DNA of 64,000 bases from an uncultured Pseudocitrobacter sp. (GCA_913778145.1 CAJYVI010000021.1:1-64000), one strand, 5' to 3'; positions 10,370 through 22,637 are shown, numbered from the stretch's first letter. Program-made: numbers and translations. Notes: generated by a model not told the origin, from the sequence alone.

Positions 10370-10966
10370 TCAGGATACCAGACCCAGCGCCCGTTTGACC
10401 GGGCCGAAACTGCGTCGGTGGTGCTCGGTGGCACCGTATTCTGCCAGCTTTTCCAGATGGAAAGCGGTTGGGTAGCCTTTATGCTGGGCAAAGCCATACT
10501 GCGGAAATATACCATCGAGGGCTGCCATTTCGGCGTCGCGCGTCACTTTCGCAATAATAGAGGCGGCGCTAATTTCCGCCACGCGGCTGTCGCCCTTCAC
10601 CACCGCCATTGATGGCATCGGTAATGCGGGGCATCGGTTGCCGTCGATCAACACGTACTCCGGCGCGATGCTTAACCCGGCAACGGCCCGCTGCATCGCC
10701 AGCATCGTGGCATGCAAAATGTTCAGTTCATCGATTTCATGGGGTTCTGCGCGGCCCAGGCTCCAGCAGAGCGCTTTCTCTTTGATTTCATCAAACAGCG
10801 CCAGACGGCGTTTTTCGCTCAGCTTTTTAGAATCGTTTAAACCCACAATCGGTTGGGTGGGATCGAGGATCACCGCCGCCGTCACCACGGCGCCGACCAG
10901 CGGGCCACGGCCAACTTCATCCACACCAGCCACTAAATGGGTGTGCGGATACACAAATTCAATCAT
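10370..10966 (-). CDS. rnhB: RnhB, ribonuclease HII
   Basis: 198 residues. It cleaves RNA in RNA-DNA hybrids and removes single misincorporated ribonucleotides. The N-terminal catalytic motif is [16 protein letters not shown], with its Asp-Glu pair, and further acidic residues lie in DGNRCP and [14 protein letters not shown]. Its start overlaps the lpxB stop by four bases. Placement between lpxB and dnaE matches E. coli. Confidence 0.97.
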   Translation of the reverse strand: MIEFVYPHTHLVAGVDEVGRGPLVGAVVTAAVILDPTQPIVGLNDSKKLSEKRRLALFDEIKEKALCWSLGRAEPHEIDELNILHATMLAMQRAVAGLSIAPEYVLIDGNRCPALPMPSMAVVKGDSRVAEISAASIIAKVTRDAEMAALDGIFPQYGFAQHKGYPTAFHLEKLAEYGATEHHRRSFGPVKRALGLVS

Positions 10967-12111
10967 CGTGCTAACTCCAGAACCGCGTCAGCTGCCTGCT
11001 CATCGGCATTACAGCGGATTTGCAAATGCAGCTCGCGGAAAGTGTCGTGCATAGCGTGGCTGGTTTTGCCATTGGCCAGCAGCGGCAGTAACGCATCAGC
11101 CAGCGCCTGCGGCTGGCATTCGTCCTGCAACAGCTCTTTCACCAGCTCGCGCCCGGCGAGCAGGTTAGGCAGCGACACATAATCTGTTTTAACCAGCCGT
11201 TCCGCCAGCCAGAAGGTAAACGGCTTCATGCGATAGCCCACTACCATCGGGCATTTTGCCAGCATGCATTCCAGCGCCGCCGTACCGGAGGCCAGCAGTG
11301 CCGCATCGCTGGCAACCATCGCTTCACGCCCCATGCCATCCAGCAGGTGTACATGGAGATCCGGCGCAACCTCGGCCTTAATACGTTCGAACTGTTCACG
11401 GCGTTTGGCATTTACCAGCGGGACCACCACTTCCAGATCCGGATAGTGATGACGCAGAATTTGCGCCGTTTTCAGAAAATCAGCGCTGAGCATTTCCACT
11501 TCCGCGCCACGGCTGCCCGGCAGCAAGGCCAGACAGTGCGCATCGTGTGGAATTCCCAGCACATCCCGCGCCGCGCTTTTATCCGGATCCAGCGGCATGG
11601 CGTCGGCCATGGTGTGTCCGATAAAGCGGCTGGGAACGTTAAATTTGTCATAAAACGCTTTTTCGAAAGGCAGAAATGCGAGCACCAGGTCGGTGGCTCT
11701 GCCTATTTTGAAAACGCGTTTCTGTCGCCAGGCCCAGACGGACGGGCTGACATAGTGAATGGTTTTAATGCCCTGCTTCTTCAGGTTGCCCTCAAGCGTG
11801 ATGTTGAAATCCGGGGCATCAATGCCGACGAAAACATCGGGTTGCAGCTCAGTAAAACGCTTTGTGAGATCGGCACGAATGTGTAACAGACGACGCAGGC
11901 GCCCGAGGACTTCGACAATCCCCATTACCGCCAGCTCTTCCATTTCATACCAGGCTTCACAGCCTTCAGCCTGCATACGCGGGCCGGCAACGCCGACAAA
12001 CCGCGCATTGGGAACCCGCGCTTTAAGGGCACGGATCAGGCCAGCGCCAAGAATATCGCCGGAAGTTTCTCCGGCGACCAGGGCAATCGTTAATGGACGC
12101 TGCTCAGTCAT
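10963..12111 (-). CDS. lpxB: LpxB, lipid-A-disaccharide synthase
   Basis: 382 residues. This peripheral inner-membrane GT19 glycosyltransferase joins UDP-2,3-diacylglucosamine and lipid X to make the lipid A disaccharide. Family signatures are [14 protein letters not shown] near the N-terminus, the VGIDAPDFN segment, [11 protein letters not shown], and [10 protein letters not shown]. Start and stop overlap the neighbours: ATG shares one base with the lpxA stop, and the end overlaps rnhB by four bases. Confidence 0.97.
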   Translation of the reverse strand: MTEQRPLTIALVAGETSGDILGAGLIRALKARVPNARFVGVAGPRMQAEGCEAWYEMEELAVMGIVEVLGRLRRLLHIRADLTKRFTELQPDVFVGIDAPDFNITLEGNLKKQGIKTIHYVSPSVWAWRQKRVFKIGRATDLVLAFLPFEKAFYDKFNVPSRFIGHTMADAMPLDPDKSAARDVLGIPHDAHCLALLPGSRGAEVEMLSADFLKTAQILRHHYPDLEVVVPLVNAKRREQFERIKAEVAPDLHVHLLDGMGREAMVASDAALLASGTAALECMLAKCPMVVGYRMKPFTFWLAERLVKTDYVSLPNLLAGRELVKELLQDECQPQALADALLPLLANGKTSHAMHDTFRELHLQIRCNADEQAADAVLELAR

Positions 12112-12899
12112 TAACGAATCAGACCGCGAGTTGAACGCGCGAAGAATTCCGTAAACGCTTTAACTTCCGGGTACTGCTCAGCCAGTTCAGCGATTTCAGC
12201 TTTCGCTTCATCCAGCGTTTTACCATTACGGTACAACGCCTTGTACGCATTACGGATAGCAGTAATCGCCTCGCGGCTAAAGCCGCGACGTTTCAGACCT
12301 TCGATGTTCACCCCAAACGGCGTGGCATGGTTGCCCTGCGCGATCACGAACGGTGGAACGTCCTGCGCAACGCCGGAACAACCGCCAACCATCACGTGCG
12401 CACCAATGATGCAGAACTGATGGACCGCAGTCATGCCGCCGATAATCACGTAGTCGTCGAGCGTAACGTGGCCTGCCAACGTGGCGTTGTTGGCAAGGAT
12501 ACAGCGATCGCCAAGCTGGCAATCATGCGCGACGTGCGCGTTGATCATCAGCAGGTTATCGCTACCCACCTTCGTCAATCCACCGCCCTGTACTGTGCCA
12601 CGATGAATGGTGACGCTTTCGCGAATGCGGTTGCGATCGCCAATCTCCACACGGGTTGGTTCGCCAGCATATTTCAGATCCTGGTTCACTTCACCGATGG
12701 AGGCGAACTGATAAATCTCGTTATCACGGCCAATTTTGGTGATGCCGTTAACAACAACGTGAGACTTCAGTACGGTACCTTCGCCGATTTCGACGTCAGA
12801 CCCCACAATACAAAACGGGCCAATGTGAACGTTAGCACCGATAACGGCACCTTCTTCAACAATGGCGGTAGGATGGATAAAGGCGGTTTTATCAATCAC
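12111..12899 (-). CDS. lpxA: LpxA, UDP-N-acetylglucosamine acyltransferase
   Basis: 262 residues beginning with GTG at 12899, as in E. coli. It performs the first step of lipid A synthesis, adding 3-hydroxymyristate to UDP-GlcNAc. Regular hexapeptide repeats (such as [20 protein letters not shown]) fill the first 190 residues and form a left-handed beta-helix. The catalytic histidine is in [10 protein letters not shown] short helical C-terminal domain follows. Only three bases separate it from fabZ. Confidence 0.97.
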   Translation of the reverse strand: MIDKTAFIHPTAIVEEGAVIGANVHIGPFCIVGSDVEIGEGTVLKSHVVVNGITKIGRDNEIYQFASIGEVNQDLKYAGEPTRVEIGDRNRIRESVTIHRGTVQGGGLTKVGSDNLLMINAHVAHDCQLGDRCILANNATLAGHVTLDDYVIIGGMTAVHQFCIIGAHVMVGGCSGVAQDVPPFVIAQGNHATPFGVNIEGLKRRGFSREAITAIRNAYKALYRNGKTLDEAKAEIAELAEQYPEVKAFTEFFARSTRGLIR

Positions 12900-12902
12900 G
12901 GA

Positions 12903-13358
12903 TTAGGCCTCCCGGCTACGCGCACACATCATAGTCGCTTCGCAAACAATTTTGCCGTCAACCAGCGCAACGCCTTTAAAGCGAGTCAGGCCGCGACGGG
13001 TTTTCTCGAAGGTGACTTCCATAATCATCTGATCGCCAGGCACAACCGGGCGCTTAAAGCGCGCTTCGTCGATACCTGCGAAGTAATAAAGTTCGCCCGG
13101 TTCCAGTTTACCCACGCTTTTGAACGCCAGAATACCGGTCGCCTGCGCCATCGCTTCCAGAATCAGCACGCCAGGTAAAATCGGCTTACCAGGGAAGTGC
13201 CCCTGGAAAAACGGCTCATTTACGGAAATGTTTTTCACTGCGCGCAGAAAACGACCTTCTTCAAAATCCAGCACGCGATCAACCAGTAAGAACGGATAAC
13301 GGTGCGGCAGAAGTTCTAAAATCTCTTCAATGTGCAGAGTATGAGTGTCGGTAGTCAA
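12903..13358 (-). CDS. fabZ: FabZ, (3R)-hydroxyacyl-ACP dehydratase
   Basis: 151 residues starting with TTG at 13358, the same unusual start as E. coli fabZ. The hot-dog fold carries the catalytic histidine in [15 protein letters not shown] and the glutamate in [10 protein letters not shown]. It dehydrates hydroxyacyl-ACP during fatty-acid elongation and competes with LpxA and LpxD for 3-hydroxymyristoyl-ACP, so its place between their genes reflects balance of phospholipid and lipid A. A 145-base gap with a hairpin separates it from lpxD. Confidence 0.96.
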   Translation of the reverse strand: MTTDTHTLHIEEILELLPHRYPFLLVDRVLDFEEGRFLRAVKNISVNEPFFQGHFPGKPILPGVLILEAMAQATGILAFKSVGKLEPGELYYFAGIDEARFKRPVVPGDQMIMEVTFEKTRRGLTRFKGVALVDGKIVCEATMMCARSREA

Positions 13359-13400
13359 AATACTCTTCCTGTCAAAATATACTGAATGGCAATAATAACA

Positions 13401-13434
13401 CGGCCTGCCGGATTTTCAGAAAGCCGACAGGCCG
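13401..13434 (-). terminator. Hairpin between lpxD and fabZ (possible attenuator)
   Basis: CGGCCTG (13401-13407) and CAGGCCG (13428-13434) form a seven-bp stem with partial further pairing inside. On the minus strand it is followed by TGTTATTATTG rather than a pure U run, so it is more likely an attenuator or RNA-stability element than a full terminator. Confidence 0.45.
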
Positions 13435-13503
13435 ATAAATGTCGCTCCGTCATCACAGGGCTTAGCCCAGCAAATTCGGCGACAATCCAATGTGGGTGAC
13501 TGT

Positions 13504-14529
13504 TTAGTCTTGTTGATTGATCTTGCGCTCTACAGCTTTCAGGCGCTTGCTCATATCATCAATATTCATCACCAGTGCTGCTGTCTTACGCCACGCCTTA
13601 TTCGGCTGAAGCGGAATACCAGAAGAATAGACGCCAGGCTCAGTAATCGGGCGCATCACCATACCCATGCCGGTTACTGTAACCTTGTCGCAAATTTCCA
13701 TGTGTCCGTTAATGACGCTGGCACCGCCAATCATGCAGTAACGGCCAATTTTCAGGCTACCGGCCATAATGACGCCACCGGCAACGGCGGTATTGTCGCC
13801 AATCACCACGTTGTGCGCAATCTGGCACTGGTTATCAATGATAACACCGTTGCCGATCACCGTATCGTCAAGTGCGCCACGGTCAATGGTGGTACAGGCG
13901 CCGATCTCCACGCGATCGCCAATAATCACGCGACCCAATTGTGGGATCTTCACCCAGTTACCGCGATCGTTGGCGTAACCAAAACCGTCCGCGCCGATCA
14001 CGGTGCTGGATTGGATCAGGCAATTCTCACCGATCTCGATGTCGTGGTAAATACTGACATTCGCCCACAAACGCGAGCCTGCGCCGATTTTCGTCTTTTT
14101 ACCGACGAAACAGCCTGCGCCAATCACCACGTTATCGCCAAGCACAACGTCAGATTCAATCACCGCGTTCGCGCCGATAGAGACGTTTTTGCCGAGCGTC
14201 GCCGTCGGATCGATAACTGCGCTGGGCGCGATATCCTGCGCCGGTTGCGGCGTGGTATCTAAAATTTGGGCCATACGGGCGTAAGTCAGGTAGGGGTTCT
14301 TCACTACCAGCGCCGCGCTTTTGGCAAAAGGAAGATCGTCTGCGGTCATGACAACGGCAGAGGCCTGGCAAGCGGCCAGGTGTTCACGGTACTTAGGATT
14401 CACCATGAACGTAATATGGCCTGTGGTCGCGGATTGCATGGACGCGACAGCGGTGATGACGATATCGCCATCACCGTGTAATTCCGCATCCAACTGCTGC
14501 GCGAGATCAGCCAGTCGAATTGAAGGCAT
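13504..14529 (-). CDS. lpxD: LpxD, UDP-3-O-(3-hydroxymyristoyl)glucosamine N-acyltransferase
   Basis: 341 residues. It adds the second 3-hydroxymyristoyl chain (N-linked) in lipid A synthesis. An N-terminal uridine-binding domain ([19 protein letters not shown] onwards) is followed by many hexapeptide repeats of the left-handed beta-helix, with the catalytic histidine in [12 protein letters not shown]. The C-terminal helix ends [11 protein letters not shown]. It starts three bases after the skp stop. Confidence 0.97.
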   Translation of the reverse strand: MPSIRLADLAQQLDAELHGDGDIVITAVASMQSATTGHITFMVNPKYREHLAACQASAVVMTADDLPFAKSAALVVKNPYLTYARMAQILDTTPQPAQDIAPSAVIDPTATLGKNVSIGANAVIESDVVLGDNVVIGAGCFVGKKTKIGAGSRLWANVSIYHDIEIGENCLIQSSTVIGADGFGYANDRGNWVKIPQLGRVIIGDRVEIGACTTIDRGALDDTVIGNGVIIDNQCQIAHNVVIGDNTAVAGGVIMAGSLKIGRYCMIGGASVINGHMEICDKVTVTGMGMVMRPITEPGVYSSGIPLQPNKAWRKTAALVMNIDDMSKRLKAVERKINQQD

Positions 14530-14532
14530 TAC

Positions 14533-15018
14533 TTATTTAACCTGTTTCAGTACATCAGCGGTGATGTCTTTAACATCGCTGCTGTTGAATGCAACGGCGT
14601 TAGCGTCAACAACCAGGTCGATGCTCTGGCTGCTTGCAACAGATTTCACAGCAGTCTGGATACGAGTAACCAGTTTGCCGCGTTCTTCGTTGGTGCGACG
14701 CTGACGATCCTGCTCAAATGCCTGCGCTTTCTGTGCGAAAGTCTGGCGCTGAGAAGTGATGTCTTTTTCCAGCTTGGTGCGGTCTGCACCTGCTTTCATG
14801 GATTGCAGACGCTGCATTTTAGACTGTAGGTCGCCTTCCATACGCTGAAGTTCGCTGGCACGGCCTTTGAACTCATTTTCCAGCGTGCTGGAAACACCGG
14901 TTTTCTGTGCAACTTGTTGGAACAGGTTGCCCATGTTAACAATTGCGATTTTGTCTGCTGCCTGAGCAGACGCAGCCATTGCTAAACCTAAACCTGCAGC
15001 TACTAACCACTTTTTCAC
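14533..15018 (-). CDS. skp: Skp, periplasmic chaperone for outer-membrane proteins
   Basis: 161 residues from a GTG at 15018, preceded by AGGAG at seven-base spacing; this is the E. coli start and gives a clean signal peptide [20 protein letters not shown]. The mature protein is the long Lys/Arg-rich helical hairpin of the jellyfish-shaped trimer that holds unfolded porins on the way to BamA. It lies directly downstream of bamA, its functional partner. Confidence 0.96.
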   Translation of the reverse strand: MKKWLVAAGLGLAMAASAQAADKIAIVNMGNLFQQVAQKTGVSSTLENEFKGRASELQRMEGDLQSKMQRLQSMKAGADRTKLEKDITSQRQTFAQKAQAFEQDRQRRTNEERGKLVTRIQTAVKSVASSQSIDLVVDANAVAFNSSDVKDITADVLKQVK

Positions 15019-15142
15019 AATAAAACTCCTTACCATCCCATGCGTACCCGAAGGTACCGTTTTTTGTGTGGCCCGAAGGCCACTTAACGCTATGCCTATA
15101 CAGCGTCACTACACTGCACTGCATTCCTTTGCAAGTCAGCAA

Positions 15143-17563
15143 TTACCAGGTTTTACCAATGTTAAACTGGAACTGCTCGGCTTTGTCTCCATCGTATTTC
15201 TTGAACGGCTGGGCGTAGGAGAAGACCAACGGCCCCAATGGGGACATCCATTGTAATGCGATACCCGCAGACATACGGATGTTGCTTGGATCGCTGTAGT
15301 CAGGGATCCCCGCAGCACGCGTCTCTGCAGTGTCTTTCCAGTTAGTATCCCACACGGTACCCGCATCCCAGAAGACAGAAGTACGAATAGAGTTCGCGTA
15401 TTTATCGCTCACGAACGGCGTAGGTACAATCAGTTCCATGCTGGCAACAGCCATGGCGTTACCGCCGACTGCATCATCTGAATTACAGATGCCAGGTTTG
15501 CCGTCTTTAGTGGTTTCACAGTTATCGGTGCCCGGACCATAGTAAGCCGCTTTAGGACCGATGTTGTTCGACTGGAAGCCACGCACGGTGCTGGAACCAC
15601 CGGCATAGAAGTTTTCATAGAACGGCAGTTCTTTGCCGCCCAGGCCATCACCGTAACCCCAACGTGTACGACCCAGAACAACCCACTTGTGGTCGTCATC
15701 AATTGGGAAGTAGGACGCGGTATCCAGCGTGACTTTATAGAACTCGTTATCAGAGCCCGGAATCGTGACCTTACCGTTCAGGTTAACGCGCGAACCGTCC
15801 GTCGGGAAGTAACCGCGGTCCAGTTTGTTATACGTCCAACCATAGTTGAAGGTGAAGTCATCCGCCGAGAAGTTATTATCATCAGACGTTTTGCTGGCAT
15901 TCTGACCAATTGAATCCAGATAACGGTTCATCGCTACCTGCGGCTGCATGTTAGACAGGTCGTTATGGACATAGCCCAGACCCGCACGCAGCGTGTTGTA
16001 TTCGTTGATCGGGAAGCCCAGCGTTCCGTCTACACCATAACTTTTGTTGGTATAGGAGGAGAGGTCCGCATCATCCGCTTTAAAGTCATTGTAGAAGATA
16101 CGACCGCCGAGACTCACGCCATCGACCGTAAAGTACGGGTTGGTCACAGAAAACTCAGAATAGGTCTGGTAGTCGTTCTTGGTGCCGTTGATACCAACGG
16201 AGTAGCCCGTACCTAACCAGTTATCCTGCTGTACGCCAACCTGGAAGCTGACGCCGCTTTCCGTACCGTAACCGATACCGAAGTTGAAGCTACCGGTGTT
16301 ACGCTCTTTAACCTTGTAAACCACATCCACCTGGTCCGGGCTGCCCGGTACGCGTTGGGTGTCGGTATCGACGGTTTCGAAGTAACCCAGACGGTTAAGA
16401 CGCTCTTTACCCTGGTCAACTAAATCGCTGCCCAGCCATGCCCCTTCCATCTGACGCATTTCGCGACGCAGGACCGCATCTTTGGAGGTATCGTTACCTT
16501 CAAAGCGGATTTTGCGCACGTAGAAACGGTTACCCGCGTCAACGTTCACATGCAGCTTAACGGTTTTATCCGCATCGTTGATTTCCGGCTGAGACTGAAC
16601 GCGCGGATAGGCGTAACCATAGCGACCCAGAAGCTTTTTAATGTCATCTTCCATTTTGGTCACTTTGGTGCCGTTATACAGCTCGCCCGGCTCGATTTTG
16701 GTCAGCGCTTCGATTTCAGCGGAGTGACCGGCCAGATTGCCGCTCACCTGAACGCTATCGAGTTTGTACTGATCGCCTTCCGTCACGTTAACGGTGATGT
16801 AGATGCCTTTTTTATCCGGCGTCAGGCTCACCTGCGTGGAGTCGATGTTGAAACGTGCGTAACCGCGATCCAGATAGTAGCTGCGCAGGGTTTCAAGGTC
16901 GCCCGCCAGTTTCTGTTTCTGGTATTTGCGATCGCCCACCACGTTCCACCACGGCACTTCATCGCGCAGTTGGAAGTTCGAGATAAGATCTTCCGTGCTG
17001 AACGCGTGGTTACCCACGATGTTGATCTGCTGGATTTGGGCGGAGACGCCTTCCTGGAAGACCAGTTTCAGGTCGACACGGTTACGCGGCAGCGGGGTGA
17101 CAACGGCTTTTACGCTCGCGCTGTATTTACCCACGCTGTAGTAGAAGTCTTCGAGCCCTTTTTCGATATCCGAAAGCGTGGTGCGGTCAAGAGATTCACC
17201 GACACGAACGCCAGATGCTTCAAGGTTCTGCTTGAGCATGTCATCTTTCACCGACTTGTTGCCAGAGAAAGTGATGCTGGCAATCGTTGGACGCTCTTTT
17301 ACCTGAACCAGTAACGTATCGCCGTCTCTCAGGACGCGGACGTCCTCAAAGTTGCCAGTGGCAAACAGTGCGCGAATAGTATTACTGATATCGTCATCAG
17401 TTATGGTATCACCAGGACGTACTGGCATACTGAGGAGGGCCGCACCAACAGCGACTCGCTGCAAGCCTTCGAAATGAATGTCCTTCACTACGAACCCGTC
17501 AGCACCGTATACGGTCGCGCTGCTAAACAGCAGCGACGCTATAAGCAACTTTTTCATCGCCAT
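15143..17563 (-). CDS. bamA: BamA, outer-membrane protein assembly factor
   Basis: 806 residues (E. coli 810). The signal peptide [20 protein letters not shown] is followed by five POTRA domains (about 21-420) and a C-terminal 16-strand beta-barrel ending in FQFNIGKTW. The lid-loop motif VRGF is present in [10 protein letters not shown]. The loop 6 cysteine pair is kept ([13 protein letters not shown]), but the loop is shorter than in E. coli, accounting for most of the four-residue difference. It is the essential core of the BAM complex. It lies 29 bases downstream of rseP. Confidence 0.97.
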   Translation of the reverse strand: MAMKKLLIASLLFSSATVYGADGFVVKDIHFEGLQRVAVGAALLSMPVRPGDTITDDDISNTIRALFATGNFEDVRVLRDGDTLLVQVKERPTIASITFSGNKSVKDDMLKQNLEASGVRVGESLDRTTLSDIEKGLEDFYYSVGKYSASVKAVVTPLPRNRVDLKLVFQEGVSAQIQQINIVGNHAFSTEDLISNFQLRDEVPWWNVVGDRKYQKQKLAGDLETLRSYYLDRGYARFNIDSTQVSLTPDKKGIYITVNVTEGDQYKLDSVQVSGNLAGHSAEIEALTKIEPGELYNGTKVTKMEDDIKKLLGRYGYAYPRVQSQPEINDADKTVKLHVNVDAGNRFYVRKIRFEGNDTSKDAVLRREMRQMEGAWLGSDLVDQGKERLNRLGYFETVDTDTQRVPGSPDQVDVVYKVKERNTGSFNFGIGYGTESGVSFQVGVQQDNWLGTGYSVGINGTKNDYQTYSEFSVTNPYFTVDGVSLGGRIFYNDFKADDADLSSYTNKSYGVDGTLGFPINEYNTLRAGLGYVHNDLSNMQPQVAMNRYLDSIGQNASKTSDDNNFSADDFTFNYGWTYNKLDRGYFPTDGSRVNLNGKVTIPGSDNEFYKVTLDTASYFPIDDDHKWVVLGRTRWGYGDGLGGKELPFYENFYAGGSSTVRGFQSNNIGPKAAYYGPGTDNCETTKDGKPGICNSDDAVGGNAMAVASMELIVPTPFVSDKYANSIRTSVFWDAGTVWDTNWKDTAETRAAGIPDYSDPSNIRMSAGIALQWMSPLGPLVFSYAQPFKKYDGDKAEQFQFNIGKTW

Positions 17564-17592
17564 CGTTATTATGCGTTCTTCCTAACTAACTC

Positions 17593-18945
17593 TCATAACC
17601 GAGAGAAATCATTGAAAAGTGCAAGCCCCATTAACAGCACCAGCAATATTGAGCCAATGCGATAACTAAAGTCTTGAACTCGCTCGGATACCGGACCGCC
17701 CTTCAGCTTTTCAATCGCCAAAAACAGCAGATGGCCCCCATCTAACACGGGGAGCGGGAACAGGTTGATGATACCCAGATTTACACTGATGAGCGCAAGA
17801 AACATCAGATAGTAAATCAACCCGTACTCCGCTGACATCCCAGCCCCCTGAGCGATCGAAATCGGCCCACTGAGGTTGTTCAGTTTGACGTCACCGGTGA
17901 TCAATTTTCCCAGCATGCTAACCGTCAGCTTCATCAACTGCCACGTTTTATCCGTGGCCTGAGCGATGGCGCTGAACGGCCCATACTGGCGCACTGTTTT
18001 ATATTCGTCAGGCAGCGGGATAATCTTTGGTACCACACCCGCAAAACCTTCCGCCTTTCCGTTACCGTGTTTTGTATCCGGTATCAGCGTCAAAGACAAG
18101 GGACTCCCCTGTCTTTCGATATCTAACCGCAGTCCTTTACCGGGGTTATCACGCACCAGCGTGACAAACATCATCCAGTTTTCCAGCGGCTGACCATCGA
18201 CTTTAACGATCCTGTCGCCAGCTTGCAAACCGGCTTTGCTGGCAGCAGAGTCGGCCTGAATCTCGGCGAGGACAGGTTCAATCTGCGCACCGCGCGGGCG
18301 AATACCGAGTGAAGCGATAGGATCTTCTTTATCGGGTTCGAACGCCCAGTGCTGCAAATTCAGGATTTTATCCTGACGCTGTTCACTGCCGAAAGGGGCA
18401 ACAGTGAGGGTGGCGCGTTCGTCGCCAATTTTAGCGACCATCGCCAAACGCACTGCATCCCAATCAGGCGTTTCGATACCATCTACGGCTTTTAGTTCCG
18501 TACCTGGTGCAATTTGTGCTTCTGCCGCAATCGAATTGGGGGTGATTTCACCGACAACAGGACGCACGCCAGGGACGCCAATGATAAACACCAGCCAGTA
18601 AGCGAAGATGGCAAAAAGGAAGTTGGCGACAGGGCCGGCGGCGATAACGGCGGCGCGCTGGCCGACCGTTTTATTGTTGAATGCGAAGTGGCGCATCTCC
18701 GGTGCAACCGGCTCGACGCGCTCATCCAGCATTTTGACGTAGCCGCCTAGGGGAATCAGGGCGATAACAAATTCGGTGCCGTGTTTATCAACGCGACGCC
18801 AGAGCGATTTCCCAAAACCAATTGAAAAACGCTCTACGCGAACGCCACAGCGGCGAGCAACCCAGAAGTGACCAAATTCATGGACGGTGATTAATACACC
18901 CAGAGCGACAATAAATGCCGCCAGATTCCAGAGTATGCTCAGCAT
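17593..18945 (-). CDS. rseP: RseP, site-2 intramembrane zinc protease
   Basis: 450 residues from ATG at 18945, as in E. coli; a further upstream start would run into cdsA. RseP makes the second cut in the anti-sigma factor RseA, releasing sigma-E, and clears signal-peptide remnants. The HEFGH zinc motif is at residues 22-26 in the first membrane segment, two PDZ domains lie in the middle, and the third zinc ligand is in [12 protein letters not shown] near the C-terminus. It is sandwiched between cdsA and bamA, the main sigma-E stress client. Confidence 0.97.
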   Translation of the reverse strand: MLSILWNLAAFIVALGVLITVHEFGHFWVARRCGVRVERFSIGFGKSLWRRVDKHGTEFVIALIPLGGYVKMLDERVEPVAPEMRHFAFNNKTVGQRAAVIAAGPVANFLFAIFAYWLVFIIGVPGVRPVVGEITPNSIAAEAQIAPGTELKAVDGIETPDWDAVRLAMVAKIGDERATLTVAPFGSEQRQDKILNLQHWAFEPDKEDPIASLGIRPRGAQIEPVLAEIQADSAASKAGLQAGDRIVKVDGQPLENWMMFVTLVRDNPGKGLRLDIERQGSPLSLTLIPDTKHGNGKAEGFAGVVPKIIPLPDEYKTVRQYGPFSAIAQATDKTWQLMKLTVSMLGKLITGDVKLNNLSGPISIAQGAGMSAEYGLIYYLMFLALISVNLGIINLFPLPVLDGGHLLFLAIEKLKGGPVSERVQDFSYRIGSILLVLLMGLALFNDFSRL

Positions 18946-18956
18946 AGACCCATCCG

Positions 18957-19814
18957 TTAAATCGTCCTGAAAACTAACAACAGCAAGCACGCGAATACGG
19001 GAACCGCCGCCGTCAGGCTGTCAATACGGTCCAGAATTCCGCCGTGACCGGGGATCAGATGTCCACTGTCCTTGATACCGGCTTCACGTTTAAACATGCT
19101 CTCGGTCAAATCGCCCAGCACAGAGGCCAGCGCGGCGACAATGGAGCATATTAATAGCGTTGAGGGGGCTACGTCCAGATTTGCCCACAATCCATAAGCC
19201 CAGGAAATCACCGCAGCCGTTACCAGGCCGCCGATGAATCCTTGCCAGGTTTTCCCCGGAGAGACCTTCGGTGCCAGTTTATGTTTGCCAAATAGCTTGC
19301 CAAACATATACGCGCCGGAATCCGCGCCCCAGACGAGGATCATGACATACAGCAGCCACAGCGCGCCGCTGTAGTGGTTATCGTCATAGTGCCAGGCGCG
19401 CAGCGCCACCATGCCCCAGAAGAACGGCACGATAGTCAGCAGGCCAAACAACAGGCGCAGCGTTTTAGAGTGACGCCATGACGCCGCAGACCCCGGATAG
19501 GTTAGCACCAGCAGCAGCGCCACAACCCACCACGCCAGCGATGCCCACAGCGAAATCTCAACAACCGGTTGATGGAGATTATGATGATACTCAGGAAGCA
19601 AGAAGAGCATCACCGCCAATAACAGGCCGCAAAGTACCGCCAGCCACACCCGCTGCGTACGCGAGCTAAACCCGCTCAGCTGTCCCCATTCCCACGCCGC
19701 CAGCATACAGACGACCAGCGTAACAATGGCGAACCCCACCGGCGGCAGCAAAAACAGCGCCGCAATAACAACGGGTATTAAAATTAATGCAGAAATCAGG
19801 CGATACTTCAGCAA
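18957..19814 (-). CDS. cdsA: CdsA, phosphatidate cytidylyltransferase
   Basis: 285 residues with about eight hydrophobic membrane segments. It makes CDP-diacylglycerol from phosphatidic acid and CTP, the precursor of all phospholipids. The C-terminal family signature is visible as [14 protein letters not shown] followed by [12 protein letters not shown]. Twelve bases separate it from uppS and 11 from rseP, so the genes form one transcript. Confidence 0.97.
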   Translation of the reverse strand: MLKYRLISALILIPVVIAALFLLPPVGFAIVTLVVCMLAAWEWGQLSGFSSRTQRVWLAVLCGLLLAVMLFLLPEYHHNLHQPVVEISLWASLAWWVVALLLVLTYPGSAASWRHSKTLRLLFGLLTIVPFFWGMVALRAWHYDDNHYSGALWLLYVMILVWGADSGAYMFGKLFGKHKLAPKVSPGKTWQGFIGGLVTAAVISWAYGLWANLDVAPSTLLICSIVAALASVLGDLTESMFKREAGIKDSGHLIPGHGGILDRIDSLTAAVPVFACLLLLVFRTI

Positions 19815-19826
19815 AAGCTACCCCCA

Positions 19827-20585
19827 TCAGGCCTTTTCGCCACCAGGCTCGGTGCCGCCGAAACGACGCTCGCGATTGGCAAAAGCATGCAGCGCACCCT
19901 CAAAGTCTTGTTCATCGAAATCGGGCCAAAGAACATCGGTAAAGTAAAGTTCAGCATAGGCGATTTGCCAGATAAGAAAATTACTGATGCGATGTTCTCC
20001 CCCTGTCCTAATTACTAAATCTACGGGAGCCAGTTCGTGCATGCAGATTTGCTGACTCAGCAGATCTTCACTGATGTGATCGGGACGGAGTAACCCTTCC
20101 TGAACCTGTTCAGCCAGTCGCTGAACTCCCTGAATAATATCCCAACGTCCACCATAGTTAGCGGCAATATTTAACGTCAGCCCGGTATTCTTTTCGGTTA
20201 ACGCTTCCGCTTTTCGGATGCGCTCCTGCAGGCGGGCGTTGAACCGGGTGGTATCACCAATGATACGCAACCGCACATTGTGGCGATGCAGGCTTTTAAC
20301 TTCGCTATCCAGCGCCCACACGAAAAGCTCCATCAATGCGCTAACTTCTTGCTCGGGGCGATTCCAGTTTTCACTGCTGAACGCATAAAGGGTTAATGCT
20401 TCAATGCCATTATTCGCCGCATACGACACGGCGCGGCGAACAGACTTCGCCCCGGCTTTATGTCCAAAGGCGCGAATCTTCCCTTGTCTCTTCGCCCAGC
20501 GACCATTGCCGTCCATGATGATGGCCACATGGCGACACCCGTGGGCAGGCACATTTTCGCTGATTGGTTGATTAGCAGACAACAT
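19827..20585 (-). CDS. uppS: UppS (IspU), undecaprenyl diphosphate synthase
   Basis: 252 residues. This cis-prenyltransferase extends farnesyl diphosphate to the C55 carrier used for peptidoglycan and O-antigen. The catalytic aspartate is in [15 protein letters not shown], and further substrate residues lie in [11 protein letters not shown] and [15 protein letters not shown]. It is the first gene after the dxr terminator and heads the uppS-cdsA-rseP-bamA run. Confidence 0.97.
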   Translation of the reverse strand: MLSANQPISENVPAHGCRHVAIIMDGNGRWAKRQGKIRAFGHKAGAKSVRRAVSYAANNGIEALTLYAFSSENWNRPEQEVSALMELFVWALDSEVKSLHRHNVRLRIIGDTTRFNARLQERIRKAEALTEKNTGLTLNIAANYGGRWDIIQGVQRLAEQVQEGLLRPDHISEDLLSQQICMHELAPVDLVIRTGGEHRISNFLIWQIAYAELYFTDVLWPDFDEQDFEGALHAFANRERRFGGTEPGGEKA

Positions 20586-20645
20586 AACGCGTTTTTAGTC
20601 CATGAAAAGGAATGAGCGGTACCCCGGAATACTGATATTTCTGTC

Positions 20646-20674
20646 GCAAAAAAGCCGTGTTGAAGCACGGCTTT
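20646..20674 (-). terminator. Intrinsic terminator downstream of dxr
   Basis: The stem AAAGCCGTG (20651-20659) / CACGGCTTT (20666-20674) has a six-base loop and on the minus strand continues into a run of six U. It separates dxr from uppS; the remaining gap (20675-20774 and 20586-20645) must hold the uppS promoter, which I could not pinpoint. Confidence 0.88.
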
Positions 20675-20774
20675 CACGATTGCCCCTGAAAATAGAGGCG
20701 CAATCGGTGGCGCAGACTATATCACTGAAGCCAGACGCTAACAAATACCATGACGGTTCCCTGGCTGATAATCC

Positions 20775-21971
20775 TCAGCTTGCGAAATGCGTCACTTGTT
20801 TTCGCGCCACATCACGCGCACGCGCGTCAATCGCCAGCACCTCGTCGACAGATTCCGGCTCCGCAAGCGACATGGCTTCGAGCACCGCCAGGTTCGCTGC
20901 CGCGATATCGGTGAAGCGAATCTGCGAATTCAGGAAAGCGGCAACGGTGATTTCGTTTGCCGCATTCAGTGCGGTGGTCGCTGCCTGCCCCTGCTCGAAC
21001 GCGTCCATCGCCAGCTTAAGGCACGGATAACGATCGTAATCCGGTTCGCTAAACGTCAGTGCGCCCAGTTTGCAGAAATCGAGCGGCTTAACGCCAGACT
21101 CCGCGCGCCCCGGCCAGGCCATCGCATTGGCGATGGGCGTGCGCATATCCGGTTCGCCGAGTTGCGCAATGACGCTGCCGTCTTTGTAGCGCACCATCGA
21201 GTGGATAACCGACTGCGGATGAATCACCACTTCCATTTGCGCGGCAGAGGCGTTAAAAAGCCAGCGGGCTTCAATGTATTCGAGACCTTTATTCATCATG
21301 GTGGCAGAGTCGACGGAAATTTTACGCCCCATCGACCAGTTCGGATGACGACAAGCCTGATCCGGCGTCATTGCGCGCAGTTCACTGATTGGCGTCTCAC
21401 GGAACGGGCCACCAGACCCGGTAAGCAGAATGGACGTGACGCCATGCTGCTCGAGATCAGCGTACCCCAGGTCTTGCTGAAAAGTTTGCGGCAAACTCTG
21501 AAAGATGGCGTTATGTTCGCTGTCGACCGGTAAAAGTTGCGCGCCGCTGGCTTTTACCGCTTCAAGAAACAGGCGTCCGCAGGTCACCAGCGACTCTTTG
21601 TTCGCCAGTAAAACCGTTTTACCCGCATCAATAGCAGCAAGCGTCGGCACCAGGCCCGCTGCGCCGACTATGGCGGCCATCACCTGGTCAACGTCGTCCA
21701 GCGCGGCCACTTCACACGCCGCCTGTTGCCCACACATTACTTCGGTGCGGCTACCGTGTTCACGCAGGGCGATTTTCAAGGCCTCAGCGCTATGGGCGTC
21801 GTCCATCACCGCAAAACGTGGTGAAAACTCCAGACACTGTTCAACCATACGATCAACATTCTTACCGGCAACCAGCGCGGTAACGGAGAAGTGATCGGCG
21901 TTATGGCGCACAACGTCCAGCGTGCTACAGCCAATTGAGCCCGTTGAGCCAAGAACGGTTATTTGCTTCAT
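20775..21971 (-). CDS. dxr: Dxr (IspC), 1-deoxy-D-xylulose 5-phosphate reductoisomerase
   Basis: 398 residues. It catalyses the committed step of the MEP isoprenoid pathway, rearranging and reducing DXP to MEP with NADPH. The NADPH-binding GSTGSIG is at residues 8-14, and the metal/substrate segment lies around [12 protein letters not shown]. Isoprenoid made here feeds UppS, encoded just downstream. Terminators on both sides make it monocistronic unless there is read-through. Confidence 0.97.
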   Translation of the reverse strand: MKQITVLGSTGSIGCSTLDVVRHNADHFSVTALVAGKNVDRMVEQCLEFSPRFAVMDDAHSAEALKIALREHGSRTEVMCGQQAACEVAALDDVDQVMAAIVGAAGLVPTLAAIDAGKTVLLANKESLVTCGRLFLEAVKASGAQLLPVDSEHNAIFQSLPQTFQQDLGYADLEQHGVTSILLTGSGGPFRETPISELRAMTPDQACRHPNWSMGRKISVDSATMMNKGLEYIEARWLFNASAAQMEVVIHPQSVIHSMVRYKDGSVIAQLGEPDMRTPIANAMAWPGRAESGVKPLDFCKLGALTFSEPDYDRYPCLKLAMDAFEQGQAATTALNAANEITVAAFLNSQIRFTDIAAANLAVLEAMSLAEPESVDEVLAIDARARDVARKQVTHFAS

Positions 21972-22015
21972 GAGAGGTCCAGCTTAGCGACTTGAAGGAT
22001 GAAGAGTATAAAAGC

Positions 22016-22060
22016 AAAACGCCGCCAGCAAAGCGATACGCTTCCTGTACGGCGTTTTTT
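22016..22060 (-). terminator. Hairpin terminator between frr and dxr
   Basis: The outer stem AACGCCG / CGGCGTT encloses a smaller stem AAGCG-ATA-CGCTT. The minus strand continues TTTTGCTTTT. The plus strand has an even longer T run (eight), so the structure could act in both directions. It lies between the frr stop and the dxr start. Confidence 0.75.
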
Positions 22061-22079
22061 TTCTGCAAACGAATGCAGA

Positions 22080-22637
22080 TTAGAACTGCATCAGTTCCGC
22101 TTCTTTCTCTGCCAGCGCCGCATCAATTTTCTTGATAGCCGCGTCGGTCAGTTTCTGCACGTCGTCCTGAGAACGGCGATCGTCATCTTCGCTGATCTCT
22201 TTGTCTTTCAGCAGCGCTTTGACTTTGTCGTTCGCGTCACGGCGGACGTTACGGACAGAAACACGCCCCTGCTCTGCTTCACCACGCACGACTTTGATCA
22301 GGTCTTTACGACGCTCTTCAGTCAGCGGCGGCAGCGGAACGCGGATGTCGGTGCCCGCAGAGCTTGGGTTCAGACCGAGGTCAGACGCCATGATCGCTTT
22401 CTCAACGGCCGGGCCCATAGAACGGTCGAACACGTTGATTTTCAGCGTACGGGTATCTTCTACAGTGACGTTCGCCAGCTGACGCAGCGGAGTCGGGGTG
22501 CCGTAATACTCAACGACGATGCCGTCCAGCAGGCTGGGAGAAGCACGACCCGTGCGTATTTTGCTGATTTGGTTTTTGAACGCTTCTACGCATTTGTCCA
22601 TGCGCACTTCAGCATCTTTTCTGATATCGCTAATCAC
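22080..22637 (-). CDS. frr: Frr, ribosome recycling factor
   Basis: 185 residues from GTG at 22637, the start used in E. coli ([20 protein letters not shown]). With EF-G it splits post-termination ribosomes. The three-helix bundle domain is split by a small beta domain (about 30-105), and the conserved [11 protein letters not shown] and helix III residues [16 protein letters not shown] are present. It follows pyrH after a 143-base gap with a hairpin. Confidence 0.97.
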   Translation of the reverse strand: MISDIRKDAEVRMDKCVEAFKNQISKIRTGRASPSLLDGIVVEYYGTPTPLRQLANVTVEDTRTLKINVFDRSMGPAVEKAIMASDLGLNPSSAGTDIRVPLPPLTEERRKDLIKVVRGEAEQGRVSVRNVRRDANDKVKALLKDKEISEDDDRRSQDDVQKLTDAAIKKIDAALAEKEAELMQF

